A DNA stretch of 64,000 nt from Alteribacter natronophilus. Its GTDB lineage: Bacteria; Bacillota; Bacilli; Bacillales; Salisediminibacteriaceae. Within the stretch, counting starts at the first letter, position 1, and the number at the start of each line of letters is the position of its first letter. Of this stretch, positions 17,666 through 26,236 are shown one piece after another. The position numbers and the translations under genes were made by a program. Location of the stretch: the NCBI RefSeq assembly GCF_006007885.1, contig NZ_VCRO01000001.1, forward strand, positions 806,001-870,000. Direction: 5' to 3'. The notes beneath the pieces are model-generated. The model was not told where the DNA came from. It made no database searches and saw only the letters and a program-made list of their open reading frames with translations.

Positions 17666-17740
17666 ATGGAACGCTTTCGCACTTTAATATGTAAATGCAG
17701 AAAAATAAGATTAATAGAAAAGCGTTGTGAAACGCTTACA
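17666..17740 (-). promoter_or_regulatory. Two cre-like sites upstream of odhA
   Basis: On the minus strand TGTAAGCGTTTCAC (17727-17740) matches the CcpA box TGWAARCGYTWNCW at 12 of 14 positions. CGAAAGCGTTCCAT (17666-17679), in the leader, matches at 11 of 14. They lie about 90 and 30 bases before the start codon. Repression of odhAB by CcpA is inference. Confidence 0.55.
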
Positions 17741-18016
17741 TCGTTTATTTTATCACTATAGGAAATAATCCTCAAAAGAAATTCTCGATTTTTTAGAATT
17801 TTTCTCACTGAATTTCCTTTTTTCATCATTCTTCGCAAGGGAATTCTCCATTTTTTCACACAGGTTGGAATCCATGGGAAAAAATCCTGTCTTCTGCATT
17901 TGTGAAATAGTGAGTTTACCGTCTGAATTTCACAAACATCACAATTCCGGAGCCGGGCCGAAAAATGTTCACGGTTACTGTAAATGGCATACCCTGAAAC
18001 CGGAAAGGTGAATCCC
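17741..18016. other. Non-coding stretch upstream of odhA
   Basis: This is the rest of the 410-base gap between odhA and ku. It is AT-rich and T-rich near odhA and has no open frame with a ribosome site. I see no repeat element or RNA gene in it. Confidence 0.5.
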
Positions 18017-18048
18017 TAAAAGGGAAATCTCCACACGGAGATTTCCCC
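18017..18048 (-). terminator. Terminator of ku
   Basis: A perfect 11-bp stem (GGGAAATCTCC/GGAGATTTCCC) with an ACAC loop is followed on the minus strand by TTTTAGGG. Confidence 0.7.
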
Positions 18049-18049
18049 T

Positions 18050-18883
18050 TCAGGCATTTTTCTTTTTTGAAGCTGTCTTTTTTCTTCCCCCGGTGGCTTT
18101 TTTCTTCTTTTTTGTCTTTTCAATCGATTCCTGGAGCGCGTCCATCAGATTCGTTACATTTGATGTATCAAGCTCCGGCTGCTCCACCTTTACCGTTTCA
18201 TTTCCTTCCCGTTTGGCGGCGATCAGCTTCTGCAGTTCTTCCCTGTATTCATCGGTGTATTTATCAGGGTCAAATGCTGTCGTCAGGTTATCGATCAGCA
18301 TTTTCGCCGAGCTGAGCTCTTTTTTCGTAAGTTCACTCTCTTCAGGTACACCCGGCACCTGATCGGCGGCACGTACTTCATCGGGAAAATGAATGGTTTC
18401 CATGAGTAGGGTGTTTTTGTACACTCTCAGGACTGCCAGATGTTCCTTTGCCCGAAGCATGATCTTTGCCACTCCTATTTTTCCGCTGTCTTCAAGAGCC
18501 TGCCGGAGAAGAGTATAAGCCTTCGTCCCTCCCTCACCCGGGGACAGGTAATAGCTCCTGTTAAAATAAATCGGATCAATTTCAGTGAGCTCTACAAAAT
18601 CGATGATCTCCACGGCCCGGTCCGCCTGTACCTTCTGTATTTCCTTCAGCTCATCGTTTTCAATAATCACAAACTGATCCTTTGCCTGTTCGTAGCCTTT
18701 TACAATGTCATCATTCTCCACTGATTTTTCGCAGTGGGGACACACCTTATCATACCGGATCGGCGTATGGCACTCCTTGTGAAGCTGGCGCAGGGAAACG
18801 TCCTTGTTCTCTGTTGCAGCATGAAGCTTAATCGGAATGTTAACGAGCCCGAAACTGATACTTCCCTTCCAGATTGTATGCAC
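18050..18883 (-). CDS. ku: Non-homologous end-joining protein Ku
   Basis: This 277-residue bacterial Ku begins HTIWKGSISFGLVNIPIKLH and has the YKGYE-like and RSYYLSPG core of the family, with a Lys-rich C-terminal tail (KKKKKATGGRKKTASKKKN) of the kind that aids DNA binding. It forms a ring at DNA ends and recruits LigD. The start is the GTG at 18883, with AAGGAGG 8 bases upstream; an ATG nine codons earlier would contain that ribosome site. It is divergent from ligD, as a compact NHEJ pair. Confidence 0.95.
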   Translation of the reverse strand: MHTIWKGSISFGLVNIPIKLHAATENKDVSLRQLHKECHTPIRYDKVCPHCEKSVENDDIVKGYEQAKDQFVIIENDELKEIQKVQADRAVEIIDFVELTEIDPIYFNRSYYLSPGEGGTKAYTLLRQALEDSGKIGVAKIMLRAKEHLAVLRVYKNTLLMETIHFPDEVRAADQVPGVPEESELTKKELSSAKMLIDNLTTAFDPDKYTDEYREELQKLIAAKREGNETVKVEQPELDTSNVTNLMDALQESIEKTKKKKKATGGRKKTASKKKNA

Positions 18884-18970
18884 GGCACTTTCCTCCTTAT
18901 CAATGTCCATTATTAATTGTGGACTGTTTAAGGCACATTATGTACAGATGGACAACGGAGGTGACTTGCC

Positions 18971-20794
18971 ATGATGCAGCCTGAACGGCGTGACAGCCTG
19001 CCGGAAGGCCCCGGCCGCTGGGCATACGAGGTAAAACTGGATGGATTCAGGGCATTGCTGTCATGTACAAACGAAAAGATGACGCTCACAAGCAGAAGAG
19101 GAAAAGATCTGAGTCTTCAGTTCCCGGAGATTCTGACATTTCTCAGTGACATCCGTGACCAGCTCTCACCGTTTATTCCCTTTGAGATGGACGGAGAGGT
19201 CGCTTTTTTAAAAACGCCATGGTCTTCTGATTTCTCAGTATGCCAGAAAAGAGGAAGAATGCGGAGCAGGGCATCTATCGAGGAACATATCTCACAGGCC
19301 GGTGCTGTGTTTGCTGCGTTTGATCTCCTCAGTCTGGAGGGGAAAAGTATTAAAAAGGAGCCTTACAAAAGCAGAAAAGAGAAACTCACCGGTGTTTTCA
19401 GCCAGCTGAACCTGCCTGTGGAGCCGGACCCGTTTCATTCCAGTCCGGTTCAGCTGATTCCTCCTTCCCATGATGGTGATGCACTCTGGTCAAGAGTCGT
19501 AACTGCCGGCGGTGAAGGAGTCATAGCCAAAGAGGTAAACAGTTTATGGAAAGAAGGACGTACAGACCAGTGGATAAAAGTAAAAAACTACCGGTCAGTC
19601 AACGTGCTCGTAACAGACAGGCAGCCAAACGGATATTACACGGCAGCTGTTACAAATGGTGATGCCATGATCAGGGCCGGTTCATTCCTGCACGGCCTGG
19701 CCACAGAGGAGAAAGAAGCCCTTACCGAAATCTTTCGCAGAAACGGCAGGAAAGACCGTAAGGGAACAGTACTTCCGGACCCCCTCCCCGTTTCCCTCTC
19801 TGTTATAGGATTTGAGAAGAATGAACTGCGGGAACCGAGGTTTTCCTCTTTTCACCTCAGTGGGGACAGAGGGCCTGACCTTTATACGCTGAAGCAGCTT
19901 CACTATGATCTGAACCCGCTGCCGGATCATATTTCCTTCAGTAACCTTGATAAAATGATGTATCCGGAGGAAGGGCTGACTAAAAGAGACTGTCTTCTTT
20001 TTCTGCAGAAAACAGGGCCCGCACTCCTTTCGTGGATTTATGACAGGCCTCTGACCGTAATCCGCTATCCAGATGGCATACACGGAAAGTCCTTTTACCA
20101 GAAAAACGCCCCTGATCACACCCCTTCGTTTGTGAAAACCGTAAACTGGGAAGGACAGAATGCTGTAGTGGCAGATTCACTCAGCACCCTTCTCTGGCTT
20201 GGAAACCAGGCCGGCCTGGAACTTCATGTTCCTCCGGAGAATACCTCCGGGGAAATCTGTGAACTGTTTCTTGATCTGGATCCCCCTGACCGGGCAAATT
20301 TTGATCTCGCCCGTGAAGCGGCTCTTGATCTGAATGATCTGTGCACCCGATTCAGCCTTAAAACCTTTGTAAAAACATCTGGAAGAAAGGGGCTGCAGGT
20401 ATATATTCCAGTTACACCCGGTCAGTTAAACTACAGTGAATGCCGTCTTTTTCTCTCTTTCTGTGCGAGGTACCTTGAAGAGAAAAAACCGGGAAACCGT
20501 ACAACCGAGCGTATGATATCAAAAAGGCAGGGACGCCTGTATATTGACTATCTCCAGCATGGTAAAGGGAAGACTATCATTGCTCCGTTTTCCATGCGTG
20601 CTGTGGAGGAAGGGACTGTGGCTTCACCTGTATCCTGGGATCAATTAAAAGGCTCTTTTAAACCGGAAAGCAGCACACTGGATTACGTATCCGAACGGTT
20701 TACGCTGCCATACAGACCGGTTTCGGATGCAGATACTGAAAAAAACACGGAAATACTCCGTGTCCTGATCAGTAAACTTCAAAAAGAGCGTTAG
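18971..20794 (+). CDS. ligD: Multifunctional ATP-dependent DNA ligase/polymerase LigD
   Basis: The protein has 607 residues in the Bacillus order: ligase first, polymerase last, with no phosphoesterase domain. The ligase nucleotide lysine is in YEVKLDGFRA (near residue 22). Later motifs are DGEVAF, EGVIAKE and WIKVKNYR. The C-terminal archaeo-eukaryotic-primase polymerase has the metal-binding LFLDLDPPD near residue 432. It fills and seals ends held by Ku. GGAGGTG lies 8 bases before the start. Its stop overlaps the stop of the convergent yedK-like gene. Confidence 0.95.
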   Translation: MMQPERRDSLPEGPGRWAYEVKLDGFRALLSCTNEKMTLTSRRGKDLSLQFPEILTFLSDIRDQLSPFIPFEMDGEVAFLKTPWSSDFSVCQKRGRMRSRASIEEHISQAGAVFAAFDLLSLEGKSIKKEPYKSRKEKLTGVFSQLNLPVEPDPFHSSPVQLIPPSHDGDALWSRVVTAGGEGVIAKEVNSLWKEGRTDQWIKVKNYRSVNVLVTDRQPNGYYTAAVTNGDAMIRAGSFLHGLATEEKEALTEIFRRNGRKDRKGTVLPDPLPVSLSVIGFEKNELREPRFSSFHLSGDRGPDLYTLKQLHYDLNPLPDHISFSNLDKMMYPEEGLTKRDCLLFLQKTGPALLSWIYDRPLTVIRYPDGIHGKSFYQKNAPDHTPSFVKTVNWEGQNAVVADSLSTLLWLGNQAGLELHVPPENTSGEICELFLDLDPPDRANFDLAREAALDLNDLCTRFSLKTFVKTSGRKGLQVYIPVTPGQLNYSECRLFLSFCARYLEEKKPGNRTTERMISKRQGRLYIDYLQHGKGKTIIAPFSMRAVEEGTVASPVSWDQLKGSFKPESSTLDYVSERFTLPYRPVSDADTEKNTEILRVLISKLQKER

Positions 20795-21465
20795 CCGTCA
20801 GCTTTTACTATGCATTCAGGCCCTTCATTCGCTGCATTGTTCACGACAGTCGACACCCTGTGCATGTGCATCTGATTTGACGTGCAGGGAATCAGAAGGT
20901 CCTTCAGGTCATCAGGCTCCGTTACAGAAGGGTTAATCCACCGTTCCCGGCCTTCCCGGCCTAAAATAACCGGCATTCTGTGATGGACCGCCTCCATAAG
21001 ACTGTTCGCACCGGTAGTCAGAATGGTACAGGTATGCAGAGTCTGACCATTCTTTTCCCAGCGGTCCCAGAGTCCCGCAAACACAAATAAATCTTCACTC
21101 GAGGGATGAATATAGTACGGCTGTTTACGGCCGTTTTCCTTTTTCCACTCGTAAAAACCGCTGACAGGAATAAGGCACCGCCGTTTTCTCATTAAATTTC
21201 TGAAGCTTGGTTTTTCATCTGCTGTTTCCGATCTGGCGTTAATCATTTTATATCCAATGGAAGTGTCTTTTGCCCAGAATGGGACGAGCCCCCATTTCAT
21301 AAAACCGGCGCGGATTTTACTGTGGCCCTGAACAGCTGTCAGAATGCTGCTGCCCGGCGCCACGTTATAACGGAGATCCACATCTTTTAATACTTCGGGA
21401 TTTTCAGGATCGAGTGCTTCCTCAATAAATGATGGTTCGGCAATCATAGCAAAGCGGCCGCACAT
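20791..21465 (-). CDS. SOS response-associated peptidase, YedK/HMCES family
   Basis: This 224-residue protein starts MCGRFA. Its Cys2 is the residue that, after Met removal, forms a thiazolidine link with abasic sites in single-stranded DNA. NARSET, the SGFYEWKK glutamate and HHRMPVIL supply the other active-site residues. It shields abasic sites and here sits beside ku-ligD. The coding ends of ligD and this gene overlap (TTAG). Confidence 0.9.
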   Translation of the reverse strand: MCGRFAMIAEPSFIEEALDPENPEVLKDVDLRYNVAPGSSILTAVQGHSKIRAGFMKWGLVPFWAKDTSIGYKMINARSETADEKPSFRNLMRKRRCLIPVSGFYEWKKENGRKQPYYIHPSSEDLFVFAGLWDRWEKNGQTLHTCTILTTGANSLMEAVHHRMPVILGREGRERWINPSVTEPDDLKDLLIPCTSNQMHMHRVSTVVNNAANEGPECIVKADG

Positions 21466-21470
21466 GTTTC

Positions 21471-22349
21471 CTACACCTCTTTCTTTTTGGAATCCGTCAT
21501 CTGAAGCGTAAGAATGTGTTCTTCAAGACGGGAAAGGTAGACGTCCGAGAGCCACCCTTTTCCTCCCCTCAGAATTTCCCCCGCATAATGTTCCGGCGGA
21601 GCGATCTCAGCCTTAAGTTTGTCGCGGACAATAAACGTCAGAACGTTTTGAAATACCGTACCATCAGCTGAGGTTACAGAGACAATCGCAGGACGGTAGA
21701 CGCCTGCAAAAACACCTTCTCTTTTATAAAGATAATCCAGTCCTTCGCGATGAACGCGGTAAAGAAGGCCTTCGCATGACCCTCCCTCTTCCACAACATC
21801 TGCACGGCCTCTGCCGTCAGCCTTTGAAGCAACGGTAAAACGGAGCGTATATCCCTTCAGCAGGCAGCCGCTTATTTCATGGAAATAAACGTCTGCTGCT
21901 GCTTCTTTCATCCTTTCCTTATCCATACAGGATCCATAAGCAAAATAAAGAAATGTCTCATCCTTACTTTCTTCAAACTGACTCCTAAGCCAGTCACCGC
22001 CGGGTATTATTCCCTGCTTCAGCCTGTCACTTCCTGCCGTGTATACCGAGGCATGAACCGTTCCGGAATCTGTTGTTACCTCAACTTCTTCCGGTACAAA
22101 CAGAGATGTACCGCTGCCGTCATACCCTTCAAGCTGGTGGAGTGCATCCCACTGACCTTCGGGAATACGATACAGTTCACCGTACACTCTCCTCTCCCCT
22201 TCAACCGAAGCAGCAGGATAGCCCAGGCCTGTATTATAAAGCGTCCCGGTAATCCAGGCCTGCTCATTCACACATTCAAAGCCATTCAGGAAAAAATGGT
22301 TTGAGTCGCCTTTTCTAAGTGTTCCGTACACAAATAGTAATGACTGCAA
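21471..22349 (-). CDS. Double gamma-glutamylcyclotransferase-fold protein (YkqA-like)
   Basis: This 292-residue protein holds two GGCT folds. One starts at FVYGTLRKG (near residue 5) and the other at YFAYGSCMD (near residue 135). The second also has the usual later acidic region near EEGGSCEGLLY. The layout resembles B. subtilis YkqA (about 277 residues). The family cyclises gamma-glutamylamines, but the substrate here is unknown. I chose the TTG at 22349 with AGGAGG 7 bases upstream; a GTG eight codons earlier would span the ribosome site. It follows the aminotransferase gene by 27 bases and is likely in one unit with it. Confidence 0.7.
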   Translation of the reverse strand: MQSLLFVYGTLRKGDSNHFFLNGFECVNEQAWITGTLYNTGLGYPAASVEGERRVYGELYRIPEGQWDALHQLEGYDGSGTSLFVPEEVEVTTDSGTVHASVYTAGSDRLKQGIIPGGDWLRSQFEESKDETFLYFAYGSCMDKERMKEAAADVYFHEISGCLLKGYTLRFTVASKADGRGRADVVEEGGSCEGLLYRVHREGLDYLYKREGVFAGVYRPAIVSVTSADGTVFQNVLTFIVRDKLKAEIAPPEHYAGEILRGGKGWLSDVYLSRLEEHILTLQMTDSKKKEV

Positions 22350-22376
22350 CTGATTTCCTCCTGTCCTTTTCACGAT

Positions 22377-23537
22377 TTATCCAGTAACCCGGGTCCAGAA
22401 CATTTCAAGCCTGTCCAGGGCTTCTTCCAGGTTTTCCATGGAGTAGGCAAACGAAAGGCGGATATACCCTTCTCCGTATGAGGAAAAAGCATTCCCCGGC
22501 ACTACGGCCAGCTTGGCTTCCTCGAGGAGCTGGAGACAGAATTCAAACGATGCGAGACCTGATTTACTGATTGAAGGAAACATATAAAATGCACCGTCCG
22601 GCTTTTCTGCCGGCATCCCCATCTGCTCAAGCCTGTTAAACATGTAGTCGCGCCTCTTCTTATACTCTTCCCGCATTGGTTCTGCATCCCGCTCACCTGC
22701 TGTCAGGGCCTCAAGAGCTGCCCGCTGGGAGACAGACGAAGCACAGCTTACGTTGTACTGATGTACCTTGAGCATGTGCGCACGTATTTCTGCGGGTGCA
22801 AAAATGAATCCGATTCTCCATCCTGTCATCGAGTGTGATTTCGAGACACCGTTAATGACGATGGTTTTTTCCTTCATTCCCTGCATGGCGGCAATAGAAG
22901 TATGGCCACTGCCGAAAGTCAGTTCCGAATAGATTTCATCGGAAATGGTAAAAATGTCCCTTTTACTCAGAACTGCAGCAATATCTGCAAGTTCCTCCTC
23001 CGTCATGACAACCCCTGTCGGATTGGACGGGTAGGGAACAATTACTGCTTTTGTCCGCTCTGTAAGCGCCCCCTCAAGAGCAGCTGCAGTAAGTTTAAAA
23101 CCGGTCCCGCGCGTATCCACGTATACCGGCAAAGCACCGGCGAGGCGGATAATAGGTTCATATGCAGGGTAAACCGGGCCCGGAAGTATCACTTCGTCAC
23201 CTTCTTCAAGGATAGTTCTCATTGCTGTATCAATAGCCTGAGAAGCGCCGGTTGTTGTGATAACTTCAGAATGGGGATCGTACGCAAGCCTGTATTTTTT
23301 TTTCATAAATGAAGAAGCTGCTTCAACAAGGGCATCTTCTCCGGGGTTCTTTGTATACCGCGTGGCATTCTGATCAATTGCCCGCTTGGCCGCTTCCTTA
23401 ATGTGATCAGGGGTGTGAAAATCAGGTTGTCCGAGCGTCAGCTGCACGGCATCCGGGTAATCACTTACACGGTTGAAAAACTGACGAATCCCTGAAATTT
23501 GTATGTCTTTTACTCTAGAATTCAGTTTATGTTCCAT
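22377..23537 (-). CDS. patA: PLP aminotransferase, PatA-like (N-acetyl-LL-diaminopimelate aminotransferase)
   Basis: This 386-residue fold-type I aminotransferase has TLGQPDFHTP, NPTG (substrate Asn), SDEIYSELTF and the PLP lysine in GVSKSHSMTGWRIGF. Length and motifs fit B. subtilis PatA, which acts in the acetylated branch of lysine/diaminopimelate synthesis. Other class I aminotransferases share these motifs, so the substrate is likely but not proven. AAAGGAAAG lies before the ATG. Confidence 0.75.
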   Translation of the reverse strand: MEHKLNSRVKDIQISGIRQFFNRVSDYPDAVQLTLGQPDFHTPDHIKEAAKRAIDQNATRYTKNPGEDALVEAASSFMKKKYRLAYDPHSEVITTTGASQAIDTAMRTILEEGDEVILPGPVYPAYEPIIRLAGALPVYVDTRGTGFKLTAAALEGALTERTKAVIVPYPSNPTGVVMTEEELADIAAVLSKRDIFTISDEIYSELTFGSGHTSIAAMQGMKEKTIVINGVSKSHSMTGWRIGFIFAPAEIRAHMLKVHQYNVSCASSVSQRAALEALTAGERDAEPMREEYKKRRDYMFNRLEQMGMPAEKPDGAFYMFPSISKSGLASFEFCLQLLEEAKLAVVPGNAFSSYGEGYIRLSFAYSMENLEEALDRLEMFWTRVTG

Positions 23538-23679
23538 AACTTCTTTCCTTTCCGTCTATCTCAGCAGTTTGTTGTTTTATTTTAACACCGCTGCCCTCTG
23601 ACGTAAAAGCGGGAGCAGCGGACAAAGGCCCCCTGCGCCGCACCGTTCCACGAAAAGCCAGACAGCCTTCATTAAAGAA

Positions 23680-23951
23680 CTGTTTTCGCGAAATTTTTTT
23701 ATTCCGCTGCAGGCTTACGCTTTCACCACAGGCACAAGTGCGACATCCGTTCATGCTTCACGGTGTCTTCTATGCCGCGGGCATCGCTTCAGCCGGGCCA
23801 AACTCCTGCTTCTTCCTCTGCCCGTTAAGCTCCAAATCCGGCTCCGTCGAAGCAGCTCGAAGATTACTCATGGAGTAAACGCTCGCCGCTGGAGTCGAGC
23901 CCTTCGCTCCGTAATTACTTTTTAATAAGCAACAATCAATCCGAAAACAGC
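23680..23951. repeat. MITE-like intergenic repeat
   Basis: The left end reads CTGTTTTCGCGAAATT and the right end GCAACAATCAATCCGAAAACAG, an imperfect inverted pair. Internal blocks CTGCTTCTTCCTCTGCCCG, GTCGAAGCAGCTCGAAG and CGCCGCTGGAGTCGAG match the element at 10757-11116. It fills most of the 465-base gap between the patA-like gene and the next gene. Confidence 0.7.
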
Positions 23952-23954
23952 GAG

Positions 23955-24002
23955 AAAAAAGACCGTTCCCCGGAATGATCCTGTCATCCCGGAGAGCGGT
24001 CC
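23955..24002 (-). terminator. Terminator of the membrane protein gene
   Basis: A GC-rich imperfect stem (GGACCGCTCTCCGGG with CCGGGGAACGGTC) is followed on the minus strand by TTTTTTTCTC. Confidence 0.65.
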
Positions 24003-24509
24003 CTACAGGCCGGCTGCAAGAACAACCGCCAGTGTTACTGTAAAAAAGACTGCGTACAGCACTATAACTCCCATTCCTGTCATAATGAGCAGTCTTCCCC
24101 GTGTTTCATGAATACGGAAAGTCTGTCTGAAAGCACGGGTGAAGATAAGCAGTAAAACTCCGCTTAATAAAATAATAATGCCCAGATCCGCAGCTGCTGT
24201 AAGCAGATCCAGCTGTTCGGCGAGGAGTCCGGAGCTGATCATAAACCATTCAGTCCCCGTTCCGATCACTCTGCTGAGTAGCAGTTTGCCCCAGAGAATT
24301 GCCGTAACCCACCACCCCCATGGTTTCAGCATAAACAAACCTGCCGAGCTGATAAGGAAAAACAGAAAAATACTGTCAGTAATGAAAAGCTGCATCAGCC
24401 TTGGGGTAAACCCCCAGCTGAATCCCACATAAAGCAGGTAGCCGAAGTAGATTGCTGTAAAGACTATTTGGCCTGCTCCAAGGAGCCGGGCACCGGTGGA
24501 TATTTTCAT
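24003..24509 (-). CDS. Hypothetical multi-pass membrane protein
   Basis: This 168-residue protein has about five hydrophobic segments (AGQIVFTAIYFGYLLYVGF, LFITDSIFLFFLISSAGLFML, WVTAILWGKLLLSRVIG, ADLGIIILLSGVLLLIF and MTGMGVIVLYAVFFTVTLAVV). I see no known motif. The ATG at 24509 has GGGGGAAG 7-8 bases upstream. It stands alone after the esterase gene on the same strand. Confidence 0.6.
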   Translation of the reverse strand: MKISTGARLLGAGQIVFTAIYFGYLLYVGFSWGFTPRLMQLFITDSIFLFFLISSAGLFMLKPWGWWVTAILWGKLLLSRVIGTGTEWFMISSGLLAEQLDLLTAAADLGIIILLSGVLLLIFTRAFRQTFRIHETRGRLLIMTGMGVIVLYAVFFTVTLAVVLAAGL

Positions 24510-24591
24510 TTCTCTTCCCCCGTTCCTGACTGATCCCACGCAGTCAAATTTTCCTGTGAAAAGTTTATCCGGCTGCGTAAAAACCGTATTA

Positions 24592-25770
24592 CTAAGGATT
24601 AATAAGGTCTACTCCGGTACGGCCAAGGAGATAAGCAGCTATAGCAAAAGCTTCAGCCTGTTCCCTGACCCTGTCCATCCCCTGAGGAGGCTGACGGACC
24701 TGAAGCTGATAGGGACTTTCCTGCAGCACCCCGCCGTGAGCCTGGCGGAGAAAGCTGGATGCTTCCTGAAGACCGTACCGGCCGCTCTGCATCACTTCGT
24801 AAAAAGAAACAAACCCGTGCATCACACCCCTGTACCTTGTTGCTCTGACGGTGTTTCCCGCTTCTGAAAGCTTCTGGGCGTACGCCTCCCCCTCATCACG
24901 CAGCGGATCGAATTCCGCAGTTATAATGAGTGCCGGTGGGAGTTCTGTAAGGTCATCGGCATGCAGAGGCGACGTATACGGATTGGACCACATTCTTTCC
25001 TCGGGTGTATATAAATCCCGCGCCCTGTACATTACCTGCCGTGAGAGAAGATAATAACCACTGTCATAAAGATCCCGCGAACGCAGCTCAATATCCTGAA
25101 AAGTGGTCAGGGGATAGAAAAGGACCTGACTGGTCAGATCCGGCCCCTGCCGATCCCTGCTCATAAGTGTCATGACGGTTGCTATATTTCCGCCGGCGCT
25201 GTCTCCCGCCACGCTGATTGTTTCGGGGTCTCCGTTAAAATCAGAGGCGTTTTCTTCAGCCCAGAGCAATGCTGCGTAACTGTCTTCTACAGCAGCCGGG
25301 AAGATATGTTCGGGTGCAACCCGGTACCCTACTGATATAACAACGCTGTTTGTTCTCGATGCAAGAGAGCGGACGATATTATCATGGGTATCGATATTGC
25401 CGTACCCTTCCATAAACGCTCCTCCATGATAATACATAACAATCGGGAAAGGCCCGTCTCCCCGTGGGCGGTAAATCCTCACCGGCACCTGAACATCCCC
25501 CATAACAGAAACATACATATCTTCACGGAGAAGTGGATTTCCCCCGCCTCCTCCACCGCCCGTTACAATTCTCGGCGGAGTGATGTCTATATCGAGCGTA
25601 ACCAGGTTATTATTTATTGCATGAAGCACTACAGCCGTTTTCGCCGGAAGCCGGCCTTCATCAGTGGACTGCCAGAGGTACAGCGCAACAGCAACCGAAA
25701 TCAGTACGACTGCAAAAGTAAGAGAGCCGAGAAGAATGAGGTTCTGAAATATTTGTCTGACCCACTTCAT
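24592..25770 (-). CDS. Membrane-anchored alpha/beta hydrolase (HSL-type esterase/lipase)
   Basis: The protein has 392 residues. Residues about 10-35 form one N-terminal membrane anchor. The hydrolase shows the oxyanion YYHGGAF, the nucleophile GDSAGGN, an Asp in EFDPLRDEG and the His in MHGF, the hormone-sensitive lipase arrangement. A run of seven glycines (near residues 71-77) lies between the anchor and the catalytic domain as a flexible linker. It should hydrolyse esters outside the membrane. Confidence 0.8.
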   Translation of the reverse strand: MKWVRQIFQNLILLGSLTFAVVLISVAVALYLWQSTDEGRLPAKTAVVLHAINNNLVTLDIDITPPRIVTGGGGGGGNPLLREDMYVSVMGDVQVPVRIYRPRGDGPFPIVMYYHGGAFMEGYGNIDTHDNIVRSLASRTNSVVISVGYRVAPEHIFPAAVEDSYAALLWAEENASDFNGDPETISVAGDSAGGNIATVMTLMSRDRQGPDLTSQVLFYPLTTFQDIELRSRDLYDSGYYLLSRQVMYRARDLYTPEERMWSNPYTSPLHADDLTELPPALIITAEFDPLRDEGEAYAQKLSEAGNTVRATRYRGVMHGFVSFYEVMQSGRYGLQEASSFLRQAHGGVLQESPYQLQVRQPPQGMDRVREQAEAFAIAAYLLGRTGVDLINP

Positions 25771-25945
25771 ACAAACAGCTCCTTCGATTATTCGGAAAAA
25801 TACGACTTCTTTCCTTATAATTATAAGTCCTCTGCACTTTTATTTCCATGCTGATTTCAAGGTTCCAAGATGGAAAAAAGTGCATGGAGGCATTCCGGAA
25901 CGAGCAGGTGATCCTATACTTATCAAAACTGAAAGGAGTAATACA

Positions 25946-26170
25946 ATGGATTTTCAGCTCCAGACATCCGAATGCGCTTTTCCGTGCGAGGTAACCTGTG
26001 ATCAGGATAATGGAAGATTTACAGTCCGCAAAGCCGACACTTCCGGAGAAGTCTTTAATTCTGCAGACGAACTGAAAAGCTGGCTGGAACAGAACTGGTC
26101 CGGTGACATGTTTACCGATCCTGATGTATACACTACCATGCTTATTCAGCTTGAGGAAAACAGAGAATGA
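25946..26170 (+). CDS. Small hypothetical protein
   Basis: This 74-residue acidic protein (MDFQLQTSECAFPCEV...) has no recognised motif apart from three Cys in the first 22 residues. The ATG at 25946 has AAAGGAG 7-8 bases upstream, and TATACT (25915-25920) may be its -10. A GC-rich hairpin follows directly. Confidence 0.55.
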   Translation: MDFQLQTSECAFPCEVTCDQDNGRFTVRKADTSGEVFNSADELKSWLEQNWSGDMFTDPDVYTTMLIQLEENRE

Positions 26171-26202
26171 CCCTTAAGCGGGGAACCCCCCGCTCAGGGT
26201 CA
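26168..26202. terminator. Hairpin between two convergent genes
   Basis: The stem pairs TGACCCTTAAGCGGGG with CCCCGCTCAGGGTCA with one or two mismatches. It overlaps the stop codon of the small gene and can serve both directions, though the T-run is weak. Confidence 0.6.
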
Positions 26203-26236
26203 TTAATCATAAAAACAACTGCCTGAAAAAGTCTTT

